Shown one piece after another: positions 10,501 to 19,027 of a DNA stretch of 64,000 nucleotides (the stretch's first letter is position 1; each line of letters starts with the position of its first letter). The DNA is from an uncultured Bacteroidales bacterium (GTDB lineage: Bacteria > Bacteroidota > Bacteroidia > Bacteroidales > UBA932). A program made the translations under genes and the position numbers. The stretch spans positions 35,061 to 99,060 of the forward strand of contig CALVDM010000006.1 of assembly GCA_944326335.1 (NCBI GenBank), given 5' to 3'. Under the pieces are notes generated by a model. That model had not been told where the DNA came from. It did not search any database and saw nothing but the letters and a program-made list of their open reading frames with translations.

Positions 10501-10741
10501 CGGCAGCTACATCAGGTTCAAGACTCTCTCGTTTGCATATACGTTTGCAGGGGAGAAGCTTAAGAAGGCAGGGTTCTCTTCCATAAAGCTCAGCCTCAAT
10601 GCCGACAACCTGTTCGTATGGACAAAGTACAGCGGCATGGACCCGGATGTCAGCTCATCGAACGCCCTGTTCACCGGATTCGACAGACTGTCCTATCCTA
10701 AGGCAAGGTCCTTCACATTCGGGGTCAACCTGTCATTCTGA
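7553..10741 (+). CDS. susC: SusC/RagA-type TonB-linked outer-membrane transporter (PUL1)
   Basis: 1062 aa. Sec signal peptide ending near FAQD, a carboxypeptidase-regulatory-like domain (residues about 22-100, 'GTVTDDNGEPLIGAGV'), a plug with the family's 'VVIGYGT', 'SGEPGAGFNIKIRGNNSIN' and 'TAIYGARGANGVI' signatures, and a large barrel ending in Phe. With the SusD that follows it would import oligosaccharides across the outer membrane. It lies 40 nt after the second GH28-like gene and 9 nt before SusD. It is paralogous to the PUL2 SusC at 40771. Confidence 0.95.
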   Translation: MNIFFRMMLSAVLMLSAVTAFAQDVVTGTVTDDNGEPLIGAGVTYKGTTVGVVTDLDGRYSIKRMPGETLQFSSIGMTSKEVQVSDQKEINVRLETDNLVLEDAVVIGYGTLSRSDLTGSVSSFKSEELAKTGSSNVVGALQGHVAGLNITSQSGEPGAGFNIKIRGNNSINAGTTPLFVIDGMQMDISSGEIATTTSTGSGTFDPMSFINPNDIESIEVLKDATATAIYGARGANGVIIITTKSGLSGADRTVVNFSASVGISNVPKYIQMLNPQEYVDYRFSRRDYGWSGYGVDTNGDGEADTPMDASGMEYFDWQKLLYRTAVTQDYNLSVNAVASKKTQLLVSLGYLNQDGLVVNNDYQRYTGRIKLDHSISDKVKIGASVNYGRTISNGAVSSGGGELGYSGLIQLIYLRRPVDFYTEGDSQDNMGSYSLLDCVTDETYRKTVYSRVAGNAYLDWKIIDDLTFRAQISGNTSNSKGMEFYSKESMWGYSKNGYGRIKTVDTYGWNASATLTYNKTFKEKHNLSAMLGVEMNAYSSENLTIGAYDFTDASTGVFDISKGGIQEAPVESIGMSTMMSMFGRAEYNYDQRYYISFNMRADGSSKFMPGSRVGYFPSVALAWRLSEEPFMESAGWLDQFKLRFSVGASGNDRISNYATMALMTTNYYAINGTEVMGMAPSSSANSNLKWETTYQYDLGFDFSVLNNRINLMADIYYKDTRDMLYRATLPAQTGYVEQWQNLGRVENKGIEVSLNTYNIQTRNFSWATNVTFDLSRNKVLDIGGIEYTSVNISHGQLSNDISRIMVGQPIGIGYGYVADGNYQLTDFVAIDKVGNRFEHPEEIVTSDNIDNYDFELKPGVVKINSVTPQPGDRKYKDFDGDNEVTTADRQVISDSNPDFTMGFGNTFTYKNFELTLFFEGVYGRDIMNEFKLRSESGQSGGTQYNNLRAEAWHGRWTPENSSNTYSRLLNQTNSWTSSYYVEDGSYIRFKTLSFAYTFAGEKLKKAGFSSIKLSLNADNLFVWTKYSGMDPDVSSSNALFTGFDRLSYPKARSFTFGVNLSF

Positions 10742-10750
10742 GAATAGTTG

Positions 10751-12640
10751 ATGAAATCCAAACATTATTGCAGCACAATGAGAAAGACATTGACATACAT
10801 ATTATCAATCGCTGTCGCAGGGGCTTCCGCAATCTCATGCGAGAACGCAAAGTTCCTCGACCAGTACCCGTACTCGCAGACCTCGCCCGAGAACTTCTTC
10901 GATTCGGAGAACTCCATCTACATGGGACTTGTCTCGTGTTACGAGATAATCAACGGGCACAAGATACCGGGGGCGAGCTATGTGCAGAGGGGAAGCTACG
11001 GACAGGGCCTGCTGTACGTGATGAACAGCCCTTCCGACGACATGGTGGCTGCCACATCCTCGTCCGATGAAGGTCTCGAGATGATGTGGGGCAACTACAA
11101 CGAGAGCACAAGGTGCGTGCGCGACACATGGAAGGTGATGTACACCGGCATCAACAGATGCAACACCATCCTGCACTACATCGACAGGGTGGACATGGAC
11201 GAAGCCACCAGGACCCAGTACATAGCCGAGACACGTTTCCTGAGGGCCTTCTTCTACTACCATCTTGCATGGAACTTCGGAGGAGTGCCTATAGTCGAGG
11301 CATACGACTCGGACGGCCAGGAGCCGCGCTCATCCCTCAAGGATGTCTATGACCATATATTCGCGGACCTTGACTTCGCATACCAGAACCTCAACACGAC
11401 AGGCATCCTCCAGACATCCTCTGCCAACAAGTACACGGCGGCCGCCTACACGGCCCGCATCTGCAACTATCTTGCGGCCTGCAAGAATAACAACGTGGGA
11501 GCGGAACTTGTCGCCGAGCAGCCCCTGAACGATTTTTCGTTCGTGGATGCCGATGCCATGTACAAGAAGTCCAAACTGGCCTGCGAAGACATAATCAACA
11601 ATTCATCGTATAAGCTGATTCCGGACTACACCAACCTTTTCCGCGAGACCACAAAGACACAGCAGTACCAGGAATGCCTCCTTCTCGCCGAGCAGCCGCT
11701 GTCCGGGTCGGAAGGATACTGGCCGAACAGCTACTATCTGCCTTCTCCGACATGCAATACCGATTCTCCGACAGTTTACGGAGGACGTTTCGTGCCTACT
11801 CCGAGGGCGTTCTACATGTACAGCCCTAAAGACCCGAGGCGCGACCACAACTTCACCGGAAGGCTGCAGGATTTGCACAAGGACGGTACTCCGGGAAAGA
11901 TAGAGGTGACTGTGGACGGCTATACATACTACAATCCGGACCCGCCTCGCACTGAAATCACCGTGAAGGACGAACACGGCGAGGACGTGCTCGGACCTGA
12001 CGGACAGCCGCTGAAAGAGGACCATCCGCTCTATGACAGCGAGACCCAGACATACATGCCTATCGCCGGAATCCAGCTTTGTGCCGGGAAGTTCAGGCTC
12101 TGCAAGATAGACCAGCTCCAGAGGACATATCAGCAGCATGCCCTGTCCTATCCGCTCATCCGCCTTGCAGACGTGTATCTCATGTATGCCGAGGCTCTTG
12201 CCTTCGGTCAGGACAAGAATGAGGCTTTGGCCCGTGCCCAGCTCAGGACTGTGCTTTTGAGGGCGGTCAACAACAACGAGACCCTCTGCGACGAGCTCAT
12301 GACATACTATCACAGGGATAATTTTCTCGACGAACTTCTCGAAAGCCGCGAGAGGGAGCTTATATTCGAGTTCTCCCGCAAATGGGACCTCATCCGTTTC
12401 AATCTCATGGACGAGAAGATATCCAGCCTCAGTGAAGATATGGTCGTGGAGAAACTTGTCGAGGACACCGAGTCTCCTGACTATATCAACCCTGACTACC
12501 TGAAATTCCAGTCCGACGGCTACCTGAAACTCGGTATCCCTACCATAAAGCAGAACTGGCAGCCTCACAAGATATGGCTTCCGATATCCGAGGAGCAGAT
12601 AGGCGTGAACAAGAAGCTCACCCAGAATGCCGGCTGGTGA
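10751..12640 (+). CDS. susD: SusD/RagB-type glycan-binding lipoprotein (PUL1)
   Basis: About 629 aa lipoprotein (signal 'LSIAVAGASAISC'). The TPR-rich SusD fold is visible: 'YTGINRCNTIL', 'AETRFLRAFFYYHLAWNFGGVPI', 'YPLIRLADVYLMYAEAL' and a C-terminal 'SRERELIFEFSRKWDLIRF' region, ending with 'PHKIWLPISEEQI'. It caps the SusC barrel and presents glycan. An ATG at 10778 would give a tighter signal peptide and may be the real start. A 14-bp stem-loop begins 2 nt after the stop. Confidence 0.95.
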   Translation: MKSKHYCSTMRKTLTYILSIAVAGASAISCENAKFLDQYPYSQTSPENFFDSENSIYMGLVSCYEIINGHKIPGASYVQRGSYGQGLLYVMNSPSDDMVAATSSSDEGLEMMWGNYNESTRCVRDTWKVMYTGINRCNTILHYIDRVDMDEATRTQYIAETRFLRAFFYYHLAWNFGGVPIVEAYDSDGQEPRSSLKDVYDHIFADLDFAYQNLNTTGILQTSSANKYTAAAYTARICNYLAACKNNNVGAELVAEQPLNDFSFVDADAMYKKSKLACEDIINNSSYKLIPDYTNLFRETTKTQQYQECLLLAEQPLSGSEGYWPNSYYLPSPTCNTDSPTVYGGRFVPTPRAFYMYSPKDPRRDHNFTGRLQDLHKDGTPGKIEVTVDGYTYYNPDPPRTEITVKDEHGEDVLGPDGQPLKEDHPLYDSETQTYMPIAGIQLCAGKFRLCKIDQLQRTYQQHALSYPLIRLADVYLMYAEALAFGQDKNEALARAQLRTVLLRAVNNNETLCDELMTYYHRDNFLDELLESRERELIFEFSRKWDLIRFNLMDEKISSLSEDMVVEKLVEDTESPDYINPDYLKFQSDGYLKLGIPTIKQNWQPHKIWLPISEEQIGVNKKLTQNAGW

Positions 12641-12641
12641 T

Positions 12642-12679
12642 AGATGAGTTTTAAGGGGCAATCTGCTTAAAACTCATCT
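12642..12679 (+). terminator. Strong stem-loop directly after susD
   Basis: Perfect 14-bp stem (12642-12655 with 12666-12679) and a 10-nt loop. There is no T tract, so it is more likely an mRNA 3'-end stabiliser or processing barrier separating susCD from the downstream genes than a full terminator. Confidence 0.65.
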
Positions 12680-12707
12680 CTCCAGAGTAGTCAGTCATTT
12701 AAAAATG

Positions 12708-12788
12708 TCGGAAAGGCAAGCAGCGAACACCGTTGCGCCCGCACAGGGAGGGCCCCTTTAGGGAGGGGTGAGAGCGATGCCTTTCCGA
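12708..12788. repeat. Long inverted repeat upstream of the FISUMP lipoprotein gene
   Basis: TCGGAAAGGCA (12708-12718) pairs with TGCCTTTCCGA (12778-12788). The 59-nt interior is GC-rich and can fold further (GGGCCC; CCCC with GGGG). It occupies the gap 12680-12830, in which I see no convincing gene. Confidence 0.6.
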
Positions 12789-12830
12789 TGATATAAGACA
12801 AATGAAAACCAACTTTTAACCAATACAACA

Positions 12831-14978
12831 ATGAAACGTTACTTCTTATTATCGACAATGCTTCTTCTGGCTGTCGCAGCCTGCAAGAAGGACGAGATTA
12901 CCGAAGGAGGAGACCCTGTGCCCGAGCCGGGTGCGACATATCTTCTCGAAGGTACTGTCAACACTGAAGGCTTTGCCTGGAAAACCAATTCATCGGTTGG
13001 TCTCTATTCGGCAATGGACGCAGTCCGCATCATAAATAAAGAGTGCAAGATAGTGGGTTGGGCCGATACGACCCCTGTCTATGACGAAGAGGGTAACAAC
13101 ACCAACGACTACACCCCGTCCGAGTATGAAGGCAAGGCTGTGGCAAGGTTCAACACCCCGGCTCTCGACCTCGTGCAGGGAGAGAACAAGTTCATGGTCT
13201 ACACTCCGTTCAACAGTGAACTCACATACACCGCAGGCACTATCTACGGGCTCAGCATCGGCGACAACCAGCGTCAGACTGCTCCAAATGTCGCAGCAGA
13301 CTGCTTTGCGATAGGTTATGCGACCGGCACCCCGGGAGTGGACGAGGCTTTCAAGTTCGAGCTGAATCCTGTGACCGCCCTCGCTCAGGTGAAGATAGGT
13401 TCTTCCGAGTTCGCCGGCTACAGTCCGCAGAAGGTCTCCATCTATGACGATACCGGCACAACCATCGCCGGCGGTTTCAACATCAATGTGGAGACCAACG
13501 AGATACAGCCTGTCGGCGACCCTCTCACTTCGGTTGCAGTCACTGTACAGAATCCGGTTGCGCTTGCTTCCGGGCAGACACAGAACCTTTATCTGAACAT
13601 CCTTCCGGCAGATTTCAGCACCAAGCCGGTGTGGGTGGTTGTGGAACTTGTGGATGCTGCCGGCGGGAAAGTGACCATCCCTACGCAGCAGACCGGCCTC
13701 AAATTCACTGCAGGCAAGACCACAGTCATAGACCTTTCCAACCTGACGGCGGAGGACAACGATGCCGGCGCATGGTACTGCCCTGACGACAGCCGTATCC
13801 TCTCCGGACTCGGCTATGCATACGGCCAGGCCAACACATTCTTCATCCAGTGCAAGAACGGAAGCACGTATAACGGTGCCACATATTCTCCGAATGCCGA
13901 AATTCCGGACGAGGTGGTCATCGACTACCGCGTCCGCGGCAACTTCGCGAGCATCACCGAGGACATGAAGCCTGAAGGCGTGACATTCGAGTGGTTCAAG
14001 CTCTCTGACGGAAGACTGTACACTCCGAGGACGACCGATTATACATCTTCTAATGTGGTGATAAGTGAAGATACATTCACCGTAACTCCGGACGAGGCCA
14101 AACACACCGTTACCGTAAAGAATACAGGCTCATTCGCCGGCGCCCCTATCCTCGTGATGAAGAAAAACGGTAAAATCCTCTGGGCATGGTCCTTCTGGAA
14201 CGTGGCTGCCGACGGCACATCCATCGACCCAGTGACTGTTGGCAACTACAAGTTCGCCCCTATGGATTTGGGTCAGCCTACGACGAATGCCGATGCATGG
14301 ACTGCGAATAACAAATATCCGATGTTCAGCATGAACCTTCTGTACCAGTGGGGCCGTCCATACCCTATATTCTGGACCAAATTCTGGTCAATAGACGGTC
14401 TCGGAAACACAAAGGCGGCAAATGTACCAGGTGTCTACGGCCCGATGACATTGTCTGAATCCCTTTCATCAGTAGGTATGATTATAAATCATCCGGAGGA
14501 CCAGAATATGTCTGACTGGACTTCTGACACAGACAATCTGCTCTGGGGGTCTGAAAGCCTTGAGGAAGACGGGGCGAAGACCATCTACGACCCGTGCCCT
14601 AAGGGTTGGAAGGTCGTGTCCGGTCCGGCACTCGCCGCACTTCTCGCAAATACTCCTTCGTATGTCACGGACGGAGAAAAATATTCAATGACATTGGGTG
14701 GCGTCACATTCTATAATAACGGTTATTGCAATGCCAAAATTCCTGCAAACGGAAATCCGGCCGGGGATACTACTGCAGATCGTCCTACGAACATGCAGTT
14801 TGCCAACGGACAGTCCAACAGGGGATGGATGTGGTGCAATGTGGCAGGAGATCTGCAGGGACAGTCACTGTACTGGACGTCTCCTAAATTCAATTCTCCG
14901 GAAGACCCTCGTATGGCATCATTCAACAAGAGCACGGTGATGTCTGTCAGATGCATCGTCGACAATGACAAGAGGTAG
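12831..14978 (+). CDS. Fimbrillin-like lipoprotein with C-terminal FISUMP domain (PUL1)
   Basis: 715 aa. Short lipoprotein signal ('LLLAVAACKKDE', Cys near residue 18). Residues about 30-310 resemble the fimbrillin/Mfa-like beta-sandwich pair common in Bacteroidales; residues about 580-715 contain the 'YDPCPKGWKV ... SVRCIVDN' pattern of the Fibrobacter-succinogenes-major (FISUMP) domain. It sits where susE/susF-like glycan-binding proteins lie in classical PULs. Its middle and C-terminal parts ('SGLGYAYGQANT', 'VLVMKKNGKILWAW') recur in the PUL2 protein at 45862, so the two are paralogues. A surface glycan-binding role is inferred from position, not shown. Confidence 0.8.
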   Translation: MKRYFLLSTMLLLAVAACKKDEITEGGDPVPEPGATYLLEGTVNTEGFAWKTNSSVGLYSAMDAVRIINKECKIVGWADTTPVYDEEGNNTNDYTPSEYEGKAVARFNTPALDLVQGENKFMVYTPFNSELTYTAGTIYGLSIGDNQRQTAPNVAADCFAIGYATGTPGVDEAFKFELNPVTALAQVKIGSSEFAGYSPQKVSIYDDTGTTIAGGFNINVETNEIQPVGDPLTSVAVTVQNPVALASGQTQNLYLNILPADFSTKPVWVVVELVDAAGGKVTIPTQQTGLKFTAGKTTVIDLSNLTAEDNDAGAWYCPDDSRILSGLGYAYGQANTFFIQCKNGSTYNGATYSPNAEIPDEVVIDYRVRGNFASITEDMKPEGVTFEWFKLSDGRLYTPRTTDYTSSNVVISEDTFTVTPDEAKHTVTVKNTGSFAGAPILVMKKNGKILWAWSFWNVAADGTSIDPVTVGNYKFAPMDLGQPTTNADAWTANNKYPMFSMNLLYQWGRPYPIFWTKFWSIDGLGNTKAANVPGVYGPMTLSESLSSVGMIINHPEDQNMSDWTSDTDNLLWGSESLEEDGAKTIYDPCPKGWKVVSGPALAALLANTPSYVTDGEKYSMTLGGVTFYNNGYCNAKIPANGNPAGDTTADRPTNMQFANGQSNRGWMWCNVAGDLQGQSLYWTSPKFNSPEDPRMASFNKSTVMSVRCIVDNDKR

Positions 14979-14994
14979 GCCGCTGTAATCATGC

Positions 14995-15055
14995 CAACGC
15001 TGTGGTTGAATGCACTGCCTCATAACATTATGTCGGTGCTGGCGCCACAGCGTTG
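14995..15055. repeat. Long inverted repeat in the GH89 leader
   Basis: CAACGCTGTGG (14995-15005) pairs with CCACAGCGTTG (15045-15055) around 39 nt. A second structured stretch follows at about 15086-15145 (GCACTG and CAGTGC arms enclosing CCCC-GTA-GGGG). Together they fill most of the 198-nt gap before GH89. Confidence 0.6.
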
Positions 15056-15176
15056 TCCTGCAATTATTGTCGGAAGTGTGCGGTGTGAGCACTGTCGGCC
15101 CCGTAGGGGTTGTATTCCAGTGCGAGCGCCGCATACTCCCGATAATGCGTACTCCCGGCAATTTGAAAATACCATC

Positions 15177-17735
15177 ATGAATACGAGAAACCCCATAATC
15201 ATAATCCTGGCATCTCTGTTGCCGCTCTTCTCATGCACCGATGACGGAGCCGGCTTGTCCACGGCACCTGCGCAAGGTGTGATAGAACGTTTTGTCGGGG
15301 AAATGCCCGGCAATGTTTCCCTTGTGCTCGACCCTTCCCTGGAGAAGGACGGATGCGACGCCTACCGTTACAGCGTCCGCCGCGGAAGACTGACGGTCGA
15401 AGGCAGCTCCCAGGTGGCTCTGTGCAAGGGCTTCCATGACTATGCAAGGCGGCATGGCATCGGTGTCAAGACATGGAGCGGCACCCGCTGCGACTGGCCG
15501 GAAACACTGCCCGAGGCAAGAAGCGGCAAGGTCGTGTCTCCTTTCATGCATCACCTTTTCTACAATGTGTGCACCTTCGGCTACAGCATGCCGTACTGGA
15601 CGTGGGATGAGTGGTCCGACGAGATAGACTGGCTCGCCCTGCACGGATTCGACATGCCTCTCGCACCGGTTGCCGGAGAAGCCATATTCGCCCGCGTATG
15701 GAGGGACATGGGGCTTTCGGACGAGGAGATAGACGAGTATTTCACCGGTCCGGGGCATTTCCCGTGGATGAGGATGGGAAACATGACCGCGCTCGACGGA
15801 GCTCCTTCAAAAGAATGGCATGAGGCCCAGATAGAGCTGCAGCATAAAATCATCGGCAAGATGAGGAGTCTGGGCATGGACCCCGTGTTCCAGGGCTTCG
15901 CAGGCTTTGTCCCGAAGGCGATGGAGAGACATTACCCGGGAATAGACCTGACCGTGACAAACTGGAGCGGGTTCGAGAACTACATGCTGTCCCCTCTCGA
16001 CAGCCTTTTCCCTGAAATCCAGAAAAGATACATAAAGGAATGGGAAAAAGAGTTCGGAAAGGGAAAATATTACCTTGTGGACAGTTTCAACGAACTCGAC
16101 ATACCTTTCGGCGAGAAGGGAAGCCCGGAAAGGGCGGAACTGCTCGGGAAATACTCCTCCACCATCTACGGCTCCCTCTCTGCAGCGAATCCTGACGCCG
16201 TGTGGGTGATGCAGGGATGGATGTTCGGCTACCAGAGGGATATCTGGGACCCGGAAAGCGTCGAAGCCTTGCTTTCCGGCGTGCCGGACGACAGGATGCT
16301 CATAATCGACCTTGCCGTGGATTTCAACCGTTTCATCTGGCAGAACAGGAAGAGCTGGGAATACATCCCCGGCATGTACGGAAAGGGCTGGATATATTCC
16401 ACCACCCCGAATTTCGGGGGCAGGACGGCTGCCATCGGCAATATCGAAAGCTATCTCAACGGCCATCTTGAAGCGTTGGGCAGCAGCACGAAAGGCAATC
16501 TTGCCGGTTTCGGGGTGTCTCCGGAAGGAATAGAGCAGAACGAGGTCCTGTATGAAGCCTTGTCGGATGCCGGATGGAGGGACACTCCTGCAGACCTGCA
16601 GAAGTTCCTCGAGGAATACTCAGCGGCCCGGTACGGAGAATGCAACGGAGGTGTCGCGGAGTTCTGGAAGGAGATGGTGCAGGGCCCTTATGGGGAATGC
16701 ACGAACAATGCGAGATATCGCTGGCAGATGCGTCCGGTGGACTCGAGGGTGCCTACCATGGGTATAGACGGGCATTTCTTCAAGGCCGTGGAGTCTTTCC
16801 TCTCGTCAGCCGGAGAGCTCGGAGACAATCCGCTGTACAGGGATGACGCCGTGGCATACGCCGCGATGTATCTCGCTGCAAAGGCGGATATCCTTCTCGA
16901 CACCATCGAGTGTGGCTATGTCTATGGACGCTGGAAAAATGCCCCCGGGGAGCTGAAGTCTCTCGAAGACAGATTCCTGAGTCTGCTGACGGAGTGTGAC
17001 AGGCTTCTGGAGTCGCATCCCGTGTTCCGTCTTGAAAGGTGGTCGGGCAAGGCTCTGAAATCCGCGGAGACGGCTGCAGACAGTGCCGCATTCCTCAAGG
17101 AGTCGAGGCGTCTCGTCTCGGTGTGGGGAGGACCGAATCTCTGTGACTATTCGGCAAGACTCTGGTCGGGACTCATAAGGGACTGGTATATCCCGCGCTG
17201 GGAAAGGTATTTCAGCACGAGGGCTGCGCTCGAGAGAGGCTCGGGATATTACCCGGACTTCAGGGCAGAGGAAGAGCGGTTCCATGCTGCGGACGGCATT
17301 TCGGCTGTGGAGCCGTATGAAGACCCTCTTGCCGCTGCACTCAAGGCCGTGTCCGAGGCTTCGGGCATCTCAGGCGGCAGCATCGGCAGGCAGGACGGGC
17401 TTTTCGGATATGTGAGCCGTTACGATTTCAGCAAGCCCATGATATGGAAGACATTCACCGTGAGGGATTTTGATTTCAGGCCGGCAAAGGCCGTGACGGT
17501 GTCCCATGTCTGCGGCGGCGATTCCCTTTTTGTGCGCCAGCTGAATTTCTCGAGCCACAACGACAAGCTCGGGACCGTTGAGGTGAACCTCTGGATTTCG
17601 CCCGGGGAGACATTGGAGATTCCGATGGAAGGAGTCATGAAATTGCCTGAACTGGCAAAGGAAGTCGGTGTGCAGGCCGTGGTCAGGGGACACAAGGCTG
17701 CGGATGCATCTCTCGTCTTCGGTTTTAAACGTTGA
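15177..17735 (+). CDS. GH89 alpha-N-acetylglucosaminidase (NAGLU family), lipoprotein
   Basis: 852 aa. I start at the ATG at 15177, which gives a lipoprotein signal ('IIILASLLPLFSC'); the longer open frame from 14991 crosses a structured leader. The three NAGLU regions are present: a small N-terminal domain, the (beta/alpha)8 barrel with 'SFNELDIPFGE' (E306) and 'SPEGIEQNE' (E450), matching the two catalytic Glu of the family, and an all-helical C-terminal domain. Family members remove terminal alpha-linked GlcNAc, as found on gastric mucin O-glycans and heparan sulfate. Length is normal. This enzyme gives the best single clue to the PUL1 substrate. Confidence 0.93.
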   Translation: MNTRNPIIIILASLLPLFSCTDDGAGLSTAPAQGVIERFVGEMPGNVSLVLDPSLEKDGCDAYRYSVRRGRLTVEGSSQVALCKGFHDYARRHGIGVKTWSGTRCDWPETLPEARSGKVVSPFMHHLFYNVCTFGYSMPYWTWDEWSDEIDWLALHGFDMPLAPVAGEAIFARVWRDMGLSDEEIDEYFTGPGHFPWMRMGNMTALDGAPSKEWHEAQIELQHKIIGKMRSLGMDPVFQGFAGFVPKAMERHYPGIDLTVTNWSGFENYMLSPLDSLFPEIQKRYIKEWEKEFGKGKYYLVDSFNELDIPFGEKGSPERAELLGKYSSTIYGSLSAANPDAVWVMQGWMFGYQRDIWDPESVEALLSGVPDDRMLIIDLAVDFNRFIWQNRKSWEYIPGMYGKGWIYSTTPNFGGRTAAIGNIESYLNGHLEALGSSTKGNLAGFGVSPEGIEQNEVLYEALSDAGWRDTPADLQKFLEEYSAARYGECNGGVAEFWKEMVQGPYGECTNNARYRWQMRPVDSRVPTMGIDGHFFKAVESFLSSAGELGDNPLYRDDAVAYAAMYLAAKADILLDTIECGYVYGRWKNAPGELKSLEDRFLSLLTECDRLLESHPVFRLERWSGKALKSAETAADSAAFLKESRRLVSVWGGPNLCDYSARLWSGLIRDWYIPRWERYFSTRAALERGSGYYPDFRAEEERFHAADGISAVEPYEDPLAAALKAVSEASGISGGSIGRQDGLFGYVSRYDFSKPMIWKTFTVRDFDFRPAKAVTVSHVCGGDSLFVRQLNFSSHNDKLGTVEVNLWISPGETLEIPMEGVMKLPELAKEVGVQAVVRGHKAADASLVFGFKR

Positions 17736-17747
17736 TAAAATTGAGGA

Positions 17748-17909
17748 GCAGGACCAAGTCCTGCGACAGGGCTCCCGGAGAGGTCGGGAGCGGTTCATGA
17801 GAATGTCCGGTGGACATTCGAAAGCGAGCAGAAATGAGGGTGACGCCCCTTGACAAGGGGCTGTCGCGCAGCGACCGGGGATTAAGACAAGGGGATTTCA
17901 CGGAAATCC
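17748..17909. repeat. Cluster of tandem hairpins after the GH89 gene
   Basis: At least six perfect short stems follow each other: 17748-17764, 17772-17790, 17801-17819 (GAATGTCC-ggt-GGACATTC), 17845-17861, 17863-17875 and 17893-17909. They fill the space between GH89 and the next lipoprotein gene with no room for a gene. Part of the cluster (17781-17832) recurs in inverted orientation at 25872-25924. Confidence 0.8.
17781..17832 (+). repeat. 52-nt dispersed hairpin repeat, copy 1
   Basis: About 43 of 52 positions match the reverse complement of 25872-25924 with one single-base gap, including the near-identical core GTGGACATTCGA-R-AG-Y-GAGCAGA. It contains the GAATGTCC/GGACATTC hairpin. Confidence 0.75.
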
Positions 17910-17911
17910 AT

Positions 17912-17969
17912 AACGACTGTCCGACGAATCTTCCGGCGCTGAGTATAATAATCCGTCGGACAGTTCGTT
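17912..17969. repeat. Long-stem hairpin with 27-nt loop, copy 1
   Basis: The left arm 17912-17926 pairs with 17954-17969 (15 bp with one bulged A) around a 27-nt loop that starts AATCT and ends AATAATC. Copy 2 is at 51948-52004. It ends 7 nt before the next ATG, so if transcribed it would fold right at the start of translation. Confidence 0.75.
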
Positions 17970-17976
17970 ATTTGAT

Positions 17977-19023
17977 ATGAAACTGAAAATTTTATATATT
18001 GCCATACTGACCGCGCTGATGTCCTGCTGCTCCTGCGACAATCAGGTTGACGACGGCGGGGAAGGCGAGGTAGTGGAAGACGGCACCTGCATGGTCAGGT
18101 TCGTCAAGGACGGGAGCAGCGAATACTTCAATGTAGCTGTCAGGGACCTTTACAAGGACTATATATGGTACGTGTTCAGAATCAACCATTACAATGACCA
18201 CTCTGGCATGAAATACATGGACCTTTGGCGCATCGACTGGGCATACCAGGGCAGATGGGACAAAGAGACCGGAGAGATGACGGTCATCCTGGACAAGATA
18301 ATCACCGACGGCGAGAGCGAGAGTGTGCTCAAGGACTACGGTGAGGGTCTGGGCACCTCGTCTCACATCGATACGGACGACTTCACGGGCGGGTTCCACG
18401 GTGACGAGAGGATAGACATCGAGGACGGATGCGGGGTCACTTTCTACATCGATGACGCCGCCATCCCTGCCGAGAGCCTTGCGGAGTCGTTCGGCTGGAA
18501 GGTCTGCGACAAGTTCCATTATGTCCAGAATTCCACGATGCACAAGACAGCCCTGAAGTCCGGTGAAGACGGGGCGGCTGTCGAGTCCGACCACCATGTC
18601 ATAGCAGACCACCTGAAGACCACGACATTCTCCGATTCAGGTTATCTTACGGAGAATACCATCGTCATGAGGGACAAGATAGATTTCTACTGGTATTCCG
18701 GGATATGCTGCGTGGGCACGAGTGTGGCCGTCAAGGGCTGCAACGAAGACATGCAGGCGGTCACATTCGACCGCTCGGGGGCCAACAGGCTTGACGGGAC
18801 CGGAAAAGGCCTTTACATGGCGTGGAACGATGAAGCCGGCATAGAAGTGCAGGTGAAGGCCGGCATGACCGAGGGGGCCGACGACAGCCAGTGCAGGATG
18901 TTCGTGTGGGACACTTCCAACTACGCCAAGTTCTACAGACGCTACCCGGCCAACGGGGCATACAGGACTTCGGATGGTGAACGGTTCTCCTCTACGATGG
19001 ATGTGCGTTTTGCTACAAGATGA
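17977..19023 (+). CDS. Unrecognised PUL1 lipoprotein
   Basis: 348 aa. A clear signal peptide precedes a Cys-rich lipobox area ('LMSCCSCDN'). The mature part is acidic, rich in Trp and Tyr ('YIWYVFRINHYND', 'WRIDWAYQGRWD'), with paired cysteines later ('YSGICCVGTS'), and no membrane segment. I do not recognise a family. Position between a GH89 and a GH31 fusion, with the stop 4 nt before the next ATG, says it is co-translated with PUL1 enzymes and probably surface-exposed. It could be a binding protein or an undescribed enzyme; the sequence does not decide. Confidence 0.75.
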   Translation: MKLKILYIAILTALMSCCSCDNQVDDGGEGEVVEDGTCMVRFVKDGSSEYFNVAVRDLYKDYIWYVFRINHYNDHSGMKYMDLWRIDWAYQGRWDKETGEMTVILDKIITDGESESVLKDYGEGLGTSSHIDTDDFTGGFHGDERIDIEDGCGVTFYIDDAAIPAESLAESFGWKVCDKFHYVQNSTMHKTALKSGEDGAAVESDHHVIADHLKTTTFSDSGYLTENTIVMRDKIDFYWYSGICCVGTSVAVKGCNEDMQAVTFDRSGANRLDGTGKGLYMAWNDEAGIEVQVKAGMTEGADDSQCRMFVWDTSNYAKFYRRYPANGAYRTSDGERFSSTMDVRFATR

Positions 19024-19027
19024 CAAT

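Noticed and set aside
12706-12762. An 18-codon frame before the FISUMP gene as another small acidic protein
   Set aside because: It overlaps an inverted repeat, shares no motif with the two small proteins reported, and is too short to support.
14991-15176. N-terminal extension of the GH89 gene
   Set aside because: The extension is full of inverted repeats and lacks a signal; the ATG at 15177 opens a clean lipoprotein signal.
17912-17969. Integron attC-like sites (also 51948-52004)
   Set aside because: The arms do not carry the expected RYYYAAC/GTTRRRY core sites, stems lack the usual extrahelical bases, and no integron integrase is present.
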